Assembly: GCA_040218415.1 (NCBI GenBank)
Contig: JAVJRN010000028.1
Coordinates: 1-33,809 of the forward strand
Direction: 5' to 3'
Source: JAVJRN01 sp040218415
Lineage (GTDB): Bacteria; Bacteroidota; Bacteroidia; Cytophagales; Cyclobacteriaceae
Length of the DNA stretch: 33,809 bases
The notes under the pieces are model-generated. The model worked only from the letters and a program-made list of their open reading frames with translations. It was not told the origin of the DNA and made no database searches. This document shows positions 27,464 to 33,809 of this stretch, in pieces. Made by a program: the position numbers and the translations under genes. How positions within the stretch are numbered: position 1 is the stretch's first letter; every line of letters starts with the position of its first letter.

Positions 27464-27567
27464 TGGAAGCGTATTAAGGCTGAGTACCACCTCGAAAGCT
27501 TAGCAGGGAGGTGGGGTCTTCCACTGTCATCTTTACAGGAGAACAGGCAAACACATAGCCACAAAAA

Positions 27568-27594
27568 AACGTAATGACTCTAATTTATTACGTT
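27568..27594. terminator. Possible hairpin between converging genes
   Basis: AACGTAAT (27568-27575) pairs perfectly with ATTACGTT (27587-27594) around an 11-base loop. An A run precedes it, which is a U run on the minus-strand transcript of the gene ending at 27709, so it could end that transcript. A second inverted repeat, CCACCTC/GAGGTGG at 27487-27493 and 27508-27514, follows the plus-strand lipoprotein gene. Confidence 0.4.
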
Positions 27595-27708
27595 ATTCGA
27601 AATAATGTGCTTTTTTACTACTAAGAACTAGAAAATGCTTGGTGGCGGTCATTATTACGGTATTTTTTTAAGCGGAAAGAGCAGTAGGGTAGTGCAAACG
27701 ACCACTCA

Positions 27709-28851
27709 TTAACCCACCAAATGCGGGTACGCTACCGCTCTGTTTTGGAACCGGAGAATTCCTTCCTTCACCACTACTCCTTCATCTATGTTGATCGCAT
27801 TTTTGATAGTCATATTGCTATTCCAACCTGACCTTCCACTGATTACCGAAGGCAAATGCACGACCAGTGCTGCGCTGATAGATCTAGACGCACTTTCCCA
27901 AAAGTAACTAGGCGTATGGTCCACCGCATAGTAATCGACCTTGTCTACAGAGACGATTGGATGCTTGAAGGAAGTAGGCTTGGCAAAGTAAAATCCCATG
28001 CCCTCATCACAACTAACATCTATGATCAGCGTGCCCACTCTGAGCCTGGCTTTTTCCTCCTCTTTTACAAAATCGATGGGATCATCCGTATCCTGAAAGG
28101 TGCCATTGATGATGATTTCAGATTCACTGATAAGGTCAATCAGCGGTCGCTCCGAGCCGTCGTGCTCTACCACCTTTAACCTAGCTTCACCCACTTTTCC
28201 CTTCTCTATCCTAACATAATTCACATCTAGCACTTCTTCCCGCACCTCATGATCGGGTCTTTGGATACAAATGGTGATGTCTCTAAAACCGTGCGCCTTC
28301 AAGGCATAAATAGCCCCACGGCTCACTGCCCCAAAACTGAAAATAATGACCTTCCTTTGATTGCCATAGTGACCATCTATTCCCTTGAGTTGCAAAGCGT
28401 GGATTACCGCGCAGTAACCGGCCATCTCGTTGTTTTTATAGAAGGTATGTCTGCCAATGGCTCCTTTTGGGCTCCAAACAAACATATCTTCAAAAGCGAT
28501 CAAGGTCAACTTCCTGTCAATAGCCGTTTGAGTAATCATGGTTTGCTGGGCACAGTGGGGATATCCCCAGATAATACCACCTTCTTTGAGTTCTTCCAAG
28601 TCCGAGAGTACTGGTTTGGCTATGACTACCAAGCCTATATCAGACAAAATCTCCTCGCGTGTAGCCGTACCTCCAGTCTGCTGAGCCAATTCCTGATCCG
28701 AAATATTGAATCTTTCTCCATATCCCACCTCGAATATGAGTTTTCTGCGAATGTTTTCGGGAAGTCTACTGATATGCTCTGGATGTATGGGAACGCGTCG
28801 TTCATCTTCTTTCTTGGAAGTGCCTATGACACCCATTGTTGATAAAGCCAT
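27709..28851 (-). CDS. Alanine dehydrogenase/PNT-family enzyme, N5-(carboxyethyl)ornithine synthase-like
   Basis: The 380-residue protein opens with GVIGTSKKEDERRVPIHPEH, the N-terminal signature of the AlaDH/PNT and LYS1 group. A Rossmann segment IIFSFGAVSRGAIYALKAHG (about residue 168-187) provides NAD(P)H binding. The GAVSRG pattern and the overall plan (FEDMFVW...GAIGRHTFYKNNEMAGYCAV) resemble N5-(carboxyethyl)ornithine synthase and saccharopine dehydrogenase-like enzymes more than true alanine dehydrogenase. It should reductively join or split a keto acid and an amino acid; the substrate is not certain. ATG 28851 is used, with ATG 28836 equally possible. No operon partner. Confidence 0.75.
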   Translation of the reverse strand: MALSTMGVIGTSKKEDERRVPIHPEHISRLPENIRRKLIFEVGYGERFNISDQELAQQTGGTATREEILSDIGLVVIAKPVLSDLEELKEGGIIWGYPHCAQQTMITQTAIDRKLTLIAFEDMFVWSPKGAIGRHTFYKNNEMAGYCAVIHALQLKGIDGHYGNQRKVIIFSFGAVSRGAIYALKAHGFRDITICIQRPDHEVREEVLDVNYVRIEKGKVGEARLKVVEHDGSERPLIDLISESEIIINGTFQDTDDPIDFVKEEEKARLRVGTLIIDVSCDEGMGFYFAKPTSFKHPIVSVDKVDYYAVDHTPSYFWESASRSISAALVVHLPSVISGRSGWNSNMTIKNAINIDEGVVVKEGILRFQNRAVAYPHLVG

Positions 28852-29257
28852 ATGGTTATCTTTTTTTGATTGGAGCCAAACATCACTAATGAGATGAGCG
28901 AGGCAAAATTTGAAAAGTGTCTTGCAAAAGGGTAATGACTAAATATCAGGCATTAAGCTGATAGCCGGCCTATTAATAATCCGAGGAGCGCTGTAGCAGA
29001 AGCTTTTTGGGGCCAGTGCGCATTCAACTTGTGATTATTCTCAATCAATGATGAATTGATTTTCTCAAGTTACACCATCTCAACTTACCGTGGCGTTATA
29101 ATTAACGCAGGATTAGATGGCACATTATGCAAATTTCATGTTGGAGTGTTGTCGATATCAATTGAGCATTAGGGCTAATCAAAATGAAATACCTTTCGAT
29201 TTCACGCTTACAAGAATGCCAAAAGCACAGAACTTTCAAGTCGCTCATGCTGTCTCG
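28852..29257. other. Intergenic region with small inverted repeats
   Basis: No convincing gene. Two hairpins stand out: AATCAAT (29043-29049) / ATTGATT (29055-29061), and GCGTTA (29093-29098) / TAACGC (29103-29108). An 85-codon frame at 29117-29374 runs into the dispersed repeat, and its 3' part has a decayed counterpart at the end of the 1234-1443 frame (conserved positions ...QR...), so it may be what is left of a repeated coding element. Confidence 0.4.
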
Positions 29258-29416
29258 ACCAAACCTTTTGATGCTGAATTAAGTCAGCGCATAGCAGCAC
29301 CACGGAAGTTTTACACATATAGCTGTCAATGGTTTGTGTGGTATCCAAAATCCATTAGATTTGGATTATCATAAGTTAGTTAACCGCAACTCGTTGCGGT
29401 TAACTAGTTGTTGGTA
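29258..29416 (+). repeat. Dispersed repeat, better-preserved copy (partner 1412-1560)
   Basis: CAGCGC at 29285 and CCATTAGATTTGGA at 29352 keep the same 67-base spacing as the copy at 1435/1502. This copy ends in a perfect inverted repeat: 14-base arms TAGTTAACCGCAAC (29377-29390) and GTTGCGGTTAACTA (29393-29406). In the other copy the matching place has only TTAAC/GTTAA. The gene start at 29443 is 27 bases further on. Confidence 0.6.
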
Positions 29417-29442
29417 TTCATTACTCACCGATAATAAAAACT

Positions 29443-30231
29443 ATGGAAAAAATTAAATACTCTATTCTGTTATTGAGTCTACTATTCTCAATAAACAGTT
29501 ACGCTCAACTAGATTTACGAGAGAATAGGCACATATTCAAATATGACTTAGCACTCAAGGAATGTAAATTTGATGGTACAGCCATTGCACCTGAAAATAA
29601 ACAGGTAATGAAAAAAGGATGGATATTCGGAATTAGAAATATTATTGGAACAGATTATATTATCCAAGTTTCAAAATTCACTGATGGGAGTACTTCTGCT
29701 CAGACTCAGAATCTAAAAACATACCAAGGTACCAACAACGAAAACATCTATTTCAAATTAACCGAGACAGAATATTTAGCATTTGCAGAAGAACTACAAA
29801 AAAGAGGTCGGTTTGTCGTTGGTGCTTCCACAACCATAATAAAAATAAGACCGGGAAACGGAAAGGATGGAGATGAAGCCATTTTCTCAGAATTTGGTAA
29901 TGATTTCAACATTGGAGCAACTGCTGGTTGGCAGCTTACTGACCCCAAGAAAGAAACTTCAATAGCATTAGTCGGAGGCTTAGCATTTTCATCAATAAAA
30001 GTCACACCCCAAACCACAAGAGGATTTATTGACTCAGAATCAACTCAAAGTGCAATTACGTTTAGTTTAGGTGCAATCGTGGAAATTCAAAAATTCCAAA
30101 TAAGCGCTTTTGGAGGAATTGACACTATGTCTGGTGAAATTGGTCGAAACTGGATATATGGGGATAGACTTTGGATTGGTTTAGGATTTGGATATGAAAT
30201 CTTTAAACCGAAAGGATCCGATGATAATTAG
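29443..30231 (+). CDS. Exported protein, possible small outer-membrane barrel
   Basis: The 262-residue protein has a signal peptide ending at NSYAQ. The C-terminal half (about 140-255) alternates short hydrophobic strands and Gly or polar turns: FNIGATAGWQL, TSIALVGGLAFSSI, AITFSLGAIVEIQ, FQISAFGGID and RLWIGLGFGYEIF. This suggests a small beta-barrel or OMP-like fold. No known family recognised. It lies between the dispersed repeat and the attC-like inverted repeat at 30242, so it may be the single gene of a cassette. Confidence 0.65.
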   Translation: MEKIKYSILLLSLLFSINSYAQLDLRENRHIFKYDLALKECKFDGTAIAPENKQVMKKGWIFGIRNIIGTDYIIQVSKFTDGSTSAQTQNLKTYQGTNNENIYFKLTETEYLAFAEELQKRGRFVVGASTTIIKIRPGNGKDGDEAIFSEFGNDFNIGATAGWQLTDPKKETSIALVGGLAFSSIKVTPQTTRGFIDSESTQSAITFSLGAIVEIQKFQISAFGGIDTMSGEIGRNWIYGDRLWIGLGFGYEIFKPKGSDDN

Positions 30232-30241
30232 AAAAACGAAA

Positions 30242-30403
30242 TGCCAACAAATGCTATGAATGAATGGGGTTTCATCAGTCAGGAAAGTTTGGTGACACTT
30301 GGAAAGTCCGCCACAAGTAATATATTTAGAAAAGGCTGTGGCGGAGAGGGACTTGAAAGGTCAGTGCTTTCTAATCCCCACTCATCATAGCTGGACGTTT
30401 ATC
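30242..30403 (-). repeat. attC-like inverted repeat
   Basis: The left arm GCTATGAATGAATGGGG (30253-30269) pairs with CCCCACTCATCATAGC (30376-30391). There is one unpaired base (A30260) and one A against C that becomes G-T on the bottom strand. Outside lie AAC (30246-30248) and GTT (30397-30399), five to six bases from the stem. Two long imperfect arms, AAC/GTT ends, a spacer and an extrahelical base are the marks of an attC site folding from the bottom strand. The next gene starts 25 bases after the GTT. The R boxes deviate from consensus (GTTTATC). Confidence 0.5.
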
Positions 30404-30421
30404 TTCAATAATTAGAATTCC

Positions 30422-31108
30422 ATGGAAAAATTTGAGTACTATAACCTAACTGAAGAAGAAATCAACGAATGCCTAAGCAAACCAGAAACAGGCATGGGTT
30501 TTCAGGTACTTTACGATAATCCTGATCAAATTGAAGATGAAAGCAATCCAATACTAAGCAACTCTGAACTCCTGTTTAACTTCGAAGAGCCACAAAAAGC
30601 ACCTATATTCTCAGACTTTAGTACACAAAAACTAAACTTCAACATTGTATCAAAAGCAGATTTCAGTGTTGATTTAAAATCAGCTCTTAGACGGAAAAAC
30701 ATTCAAGTAAAAATCAATAATAAATATTCTTCAACTCATAGTCCGACCCAGCCATTTCCTCCGTATTCTTATAAAACCAAAAATGGTGATGAATTCAGAA
30801 GATTGTCGGCCTTCAAGAACGATAGAAGAATTGGTTCAAATGGAAACCTAATAAAAGGTTCGTATGGAACTACAAAAAGTGATTTAACGGTTGTCCCGAG
30901 TGGAACTGCTGCAGTTGGACGATATGCTTTACCAAATAGGATAGCTGCTTGTTATATTTTTCAAATTATTCCACCTCCAGGAACACTCTTATATTTTGGA
31001 ACGGTAACACCAGCATATGGACTTTGTGGTGGTGGAGTCGAGGTTTATTTTCCCAACGGATGTCCTTCTAACTCGGTTAGATTAATAGGAACTCTTAACG
31101 AAATATAA
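30422..31108 (+). CDS. Putative TNT-like NAD-glycohydrolase toxin-domain protein
   Basis: The 228-residue protein has no signal peptide or membrane segment. Residues 1-125 are of unknown fold, acidic at first. The C-terminal part (about 140-228) has GRYALPN (Arg167), a beta strand, PPPGTLLYFGTVTPA and LCGGGVEVYFPNG. The order (R.LP, then G..AP or TP, then GGG.[QE]) resembles the TNT domain of secreted NAD+ glycohydrolases, with Glu207 at the place of the catalytic Gln. I infer a possible NAD-cleaving toxin; the match is by memory of the motif order, not by search. No immunity gene adjoins it. It stands alone between two attC-like repeats with its start 25 bases after the first, as in integron cassettes. 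Confidence 0.5.
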   Translation: MEKFEYYNLTEEEINECLSKPETGMGFQVLYDNPDQIEDESNPILSNSELLFNFEEPQKAPIFSDFSTQKLNFNIVSKADFSVDLKSALRRKNIQVKINNKYSSTHSPTQPFPPYSYKTKNGDEFRRLSAFKNDRRIGSNGNLIKGSYGTTKSDLTVVPSGTAAVGRYALPNRIAACYIFQIIPPPGTLLYFGTVTPAYGLCGGGVEVYFPNGCPSNSVRLIGTLNEI

Positions 31109-31112
31109 AGAA

Positions 31113-31346
31113 GATAACAGGCGCTATCGGTTATATGCCAAAGTGCTTTCTGGCTGGTTTCAGCGCAAACATCACCGTGAATCGGCCATTGAGGAAAGTT
31201 TGGTGCTTTCTACAGAGTGCCGCAGGCAGGATTTTTATCTTTCTGAGCGCAGTGCCATTCTGAACCGTTGTGAGCTTCGGCAGATTCATTAGTTTTATCG
31301 GAACTTGCTAAGCTCGGGGCGCACTCATCATAGCTTGGCGTTGTGT
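31113..31346 (-). repeat. Second attC-like element, imperfect
   Basis: Its right end, CACTCATCATAGCTTGGCGTT (31322-31342), repeats the right end of the element at 30380-30399 almost exactly. The left end has TAAC (31115-31118) and GCTAT (31123-31127), pairing with ATAGC (31330-31334) and GTT (31340-31342). The inner stem does not continue, and an inner GAGGAAAGTTTGGTG echoes the inside of the first element. It may be a chimera of two sites. The rest of 31347-31510 has no gene. Confidence 0.4.
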
Positions 31347-31510
31347 TTCATGAGAAAAAAAGCCAGTAGTACATTTCAGCACATTTGTTTTTTGCCACCG
31401 CAACACCCGACCCTAAAAAACCAAAAGAGCTAAATTCTCCCTTCCGCACTACTATCTAATTATTGGCAGCAATAATACTTTGATGCCAAAATATAGTTTT
31501 GTACATTTGA

Positions 31511-32275
31511 TTGACTAAAGACAGAACTATCGCACAGAACAAACTCCATATTGAAGACTTAAAGGATCAATTTCAATCAGAAATGACTTTTTCGAATGCT
31601 GACTTGATGGAATTCTATCGAACTTTTGAACCAGAAGTGAAAAAGACCACCGTCAACTGGAGAATATACAATCTCGTGCAAGAAGGAATATTGAACAGAG
31701 TTGGTAGAGGAAATTTTTCGCTAGGTAAAGGTGAAGCTTACATCCCCGAAATATCAAATAAACTAAAGTCCGTTTACAAAAAGATGAAGTCAGACTTTCC
31801 TTTTTTGACAGTTTGTCTTTGGAGTACTTCGGTGCTAAATGAATTTATGCTTCACCAACCTGGAAGATATTACCAACTAATAGAAGTCGACAAGGATGCC
31901 ATGGAAAGTGTCTTCTATTACTTAAAGGACAGAAACTATTCCGTATTCATGGAACCATCCGAACAGCTAATTAGGCGATATATGATTGATGAAAAAGAGC
32001 CATGGATCGTTAAGTCACTGGTTTCTGAAGCTCCTACTCAACTTGTCAACGGCATTCCAACAGTTACAATAGAGAAATTACTTGTTGATATATTCTGCGA
32101 TCCCGTAATATTTAATGCTCAACAAGGATCTGAAATGAATCAGATATTTAGTGAGGCATTTGAGAAATACACTATTAGTGAAAGTAAAATGTTGCGCTAT
32201 GCTAGCAGAAGAAGGAAAAAAAAGGAATTAGATCATTACTTGAATGAAATATCTAAATATCGGCAGCATACATGA
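31511..32275 (+). CDS. DUF6577/AbiEi-like antitoxin of an AbiEii pair
   Basis: The 254-residue protein starts with TTG; there is no in-frame ATG that would keep the N-terminus. It has a winged-helix DNA-binding part (about 25-75: DLMEFYRTF, VNWRIYNLVQEGILNRVGRG), then an alpha/beta region (PFLTVCLWSTSVLNEF...) and a basic helical C-terminus (SRRRKKKELDHYL). The layout matches DUF6577/AbiEi-type antitoxins that accompany AbiEii nucleotidyltransferases. A TAGTTTTG element (31494-31501) lies nine bases before the start, so the transcript may be nearly leaderless, but no well-spaced -33 box is seen. It is followed after 20 bases by the toxin gene. Confidence 0.75.
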   Translation: MTKDRTIAQNKLHIEDLKDQFQSEMTFSNADLMEFYRTFEPEVKKTTVNWRIYNLVQEGILNRVGRGNFSLGKGEAYIPEISNKLKSVYKKMKSDFPFLTVCLWSTSVLNEFMLHQPGRYYQLIEVDKDAMESVFYYLKDRNYSVFMEPSEQLIRRYMIDEKEPWIVKSLVSEAPTQLVNGIPTVTIEKLLVDIFCDPVIFNAQQGSEMNQIFSEAFEKYTISESKMLRYASRRRKKKELDHYLNEISKYRQHT

Positions 32276-32295
32276 TTTGCTGCCATTAATTTGAA

Positions 32296-33369
32296 ATGAT
32301 AAGTAAAGACTCATTACATATTGATTGGATTACAAAAGTATCATCGGCAAATAGAAAGGCTGATAAGATACTTGTGGAGAAGGTTATTAGAGCCCTAATG
32401 CTTTTGGAAGGGTTGGTAAAGCAGAATCTGAATTTTGTTTTCAAAGGTGGTACTGCCTTAATGCTAATCCTAGATTCAGCCAAAAGGCTTTCCATAGATA
32501 TTGACATTGTTATTGAAAAAGAGCCTAAAAATATGGAGGGGATTTTTAAGGCATTGCTCGAAGAACAAGGCTTTACAAGGTTTGAACTTCAGGAACGCAA
32601 AACCTCATCTAGTATTCAAAAGGCTCACTACAAGTTTTTTTACCAACCCATCCATAAAACTCAAGCTGCTGAGGAAAGTATACTGCTAGATATTCTATTC
32701 GAAAAAGTAGGGTACACTAAAATTAATAAGGTTCCTATCAACTCCAAGTTCCTACTTTCAAAAGGAGATCCAATTGAGGTAAGAGTTCCTTCTGTAGAAG
32801 ATATACTGGGTGATAAATTAACAGCCTATGCACCCAATTCAACGGGAATCCCCTATTTCAAGGGTGAAACCAGTATGAGTATGGAAATAATGAAGCAGCT
32901 ATATGACGTGGGAAATCTGGTGGATATTGCTGAAGACGGAGCACTTGTTAAACAGACTTTTGAAAATTTTGCATCAACCGAACTTGCTTATAGAAATCAA
33001 TCAAAATTGACTGTTGATGATGTCCTAGATGATATCTACCAAACCTCTCTATGTTTAGTAAGCAGGGGTGTCGATGGAAAAGGTCATTTTGACCATCTGC
33101 AAACGGGGATCCAGCGTGTTTCTAGGTTTATCTTCTCAGAGTCATTTCACATTGATAGAGCAATCACTTCTGCCTCAAAGGCTGCATATGTTTCGACTTT
33201 GATCAAAGCCGATAAAGCCGTGATCGGAAAATTTAAGAATCCAGCAATTATGAAAGACTGGACGATTGGTGAGCCTTTTTGGCCCAAATTAAATAAATTG
33301 AAAAAGTCTAATCCAGAAGCTTTTTTCTACTGGTATAAGATATTTGAATTAACGACAGAAAAGAATTAA
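32296..33369 (+). CDS. AbiEii-type nucleotidyltransferase toxin
   Basis: The 357-residue protein has the AbiEii nucleotidyltransferase core: KGGTALM (Gly51 to Thr53), then KRLSIDIDIVIE with Asp68 and Asp70 as metal ligands, and the later conserved PSVEDILGDKLTAYAP. In studied relatives the toxin transfers nucleotides to cell targets such as tRNA and gives abortive infection against phage. The antitoxin gene is directly upstream. The stop overlaps the ATG of the next gene by one base (TAATG), so an HsdM-type methylase subunit was part of the same operon. Confidence 0.88.
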   Translation: MISKDSLHIDWITKVSSANRKADKILVEKVIRALMLLEGLVKQNLNFVFKGGTALMLILDSAKRLSIDIDIVIEKEPKNMEGIFKALLEEQGFTRFELQERKTSSSIQKAHYKFFYQPIHKTQAAEESILLDILFEKVGYTKINKVPINSKFLLSKGDPIEVRVPSVEDILGDKLTAYAPNSTGIPYFKGETSMSMEIMKQLYDVGNLVDIAEDGALVKQTFENFASTELAYRNQSKLTVDDVLDDIYQTSLCLVSRGVDGKGHFDHLQTGIQRVSRFIFSESFHIDRAITSASKAAYVSTLIKADKAVIGKFKNPAIMKDWTIGEPFWPKLNKLKKSNPEAFFYWYKIFELTTEKN

Positions 33370-33710
33370 TGGGAAGATCGACCGTACATTACGCTGATAA
33401 TAAAACGAATAATGCACTCAAAAAGCTGCATAACAAGTTGCGTCCTGCGGGGACGCCAGTTCAGCGTGTGGAATATATTATTGAATTACTACTTCTAAGA
33501 ATATTTGAGACCAAAATCAAACAAGATGATGAGTTCAAACCGCTAAGAAAGTTATTTAGTGCTGACTTCAAGTGGAAAAACCCTAAAACGGGTCAAGAAG
33601 AATCAAATGAAAATAGACTATTTTCTTATTTACAGACAGTCTCCAACGATCAGATACTAGCAGAATTAAAGTATCCCTTCGGGTATGAGCATCTTGAATT
33701 CGGCATATAA
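33369..33710 (+). pseudogene. HsdM-type N6-adenine methylase, N-terminus only, cut by an IS
   Basis: Residues 1-100 (YADNKTNNALKKLHNKLRPA; VEYIIELLLLRIFE; LFSYLQTVSNDQILAEL) look like the helical HsdM_N domain of type I restriction methylases. The frame then runs into foreign sequence at about 33671 (KYPFGYEHLEFGI) and stops after 113 residues. The SAM-binding and NPPF catalytic motifs are absent. The break coincides with GTATCCC at 33671, a plausible left end of the IS66-like element that follows. The remaining part may lie beyond the insertion. Confidence 0.75.
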
Positions 33711-33809
33711 CTAGCTGAAATTTGCAGAAAAAAGCTATGCCACGCAAGAGTGAATCAGAGATGTTTCCTATCATAGAGGAATGGGAGTCTAGCCCTGAGA
33801 GTATGGGGC
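33671..33809 (+). mobile_element. Left end of an IS66-like element (continues past window)
   Basis: A gene starting ATG 33738 reads MPRKSESEMFPIIEEWESSP and then runs off the window at 33809. This resembles the small TnpA accessory protein of IS66-family elements (M-F-IEEW..S), a helix-turn-helix protein. The homology of the preceding gene to HsdM ends at 33670, and GTATCCCTTC at 33671 would be the terminal repeat. The exact end and target duplication cannot be read without the other side. Confidence 0.55.

Noticed and set aside
27856..28842. Plus-strand frames opposite the AlaDH/PNT-family gene
   Set aside because: They are antisense to a gene with clear family signatures and have no recognisable content.
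29117..29374. 85-codon frame as a functional gene
   Set aside because: It overlaps the dispersed repeat and the other copy is interrupted by stops; it is more likely a relic.
1..33809. CRISPR array, tRNA, rRNA or riboswitch
   Set aside because: No regularly spaced repeats, cloverleaf or conserved aptamer core was seen on either strand.

Overview
The window looks like a piece of a Bacteroidota chromosome, most likely from the Cytophagales. This is inferred from the AT-rich DNA, the scarcity of Shine-Dalgarno sequences, a TTG-N19-TATCTTTG promoter of the Bacteroidota type, and the gene families present: DUF3857 transglutaminase-like proteins, PadR paired with prefix-domain FtsX permeases, LytS/LytTR pairs and a DUF6577/AbiEii pair. 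No rRNA, tRNA or CRISPR array was seen.

Layout. 1-952: the 3' end of an IS630 transposase next to a 713-bp decayed copy of a gene found intact 4.5 kb downstream. 1594-5423: two overlapping secreted DUF3857/transglutaminase-fold proteins. 5955-6872: an exported protein of unknown function. 7042-8255: a promoter, an Xre/RES toxin-antitoxin pair and a hairpin resembling an integron attC site. 8388-10544: a visibly GC-richer S9 prolyl oligopeptidase/DPP-IV-like gene that looks imported. 10783-13727: a lipoprotein sulfatase between two ~163-bp structured direct repeats, with remnants of an SDR gene and of a REP-type Y1 transposase. 13781-14464: an aspartate/glutamate racemase, then a frameshifted IS30 remnant. 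15079-17224: a Fic AMPylase and a small membrane protein.

17490-22091 is a minus-strand run: LolA-like secreted protein, a CPBP protease broken by a TGA, a PadR repressor and a large FtsX/MacB-type permease. It is divergent from a LytS-type kinase and LytTR regulator (22182-24073). Next come two related lipoproteins (24798-27463) and a minus-strand alanine dehydrogenase/PNT-family enzyme (27709-28851).

28852-33809 is accessory DNA: an exported protein, a small protein with a possible TNT-like NAD-glycohydrolase domain, both bounded by attC-like inverted repeats, then a DUF6577/AbiEii pair overlapping the start of an HsdM-type methylase gene that an IS66-like element cuts off.

The stable core is sensing and envelope functions. 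The accessory part is defence or toxin genes, broken genes and at least four transposon families. The most interesting signal is the recurring attC-like inverted repeats and structured repeats at gene boundaries, which suggest a cassette-type or REP-type mobilisation process with no integrase visible in the window.
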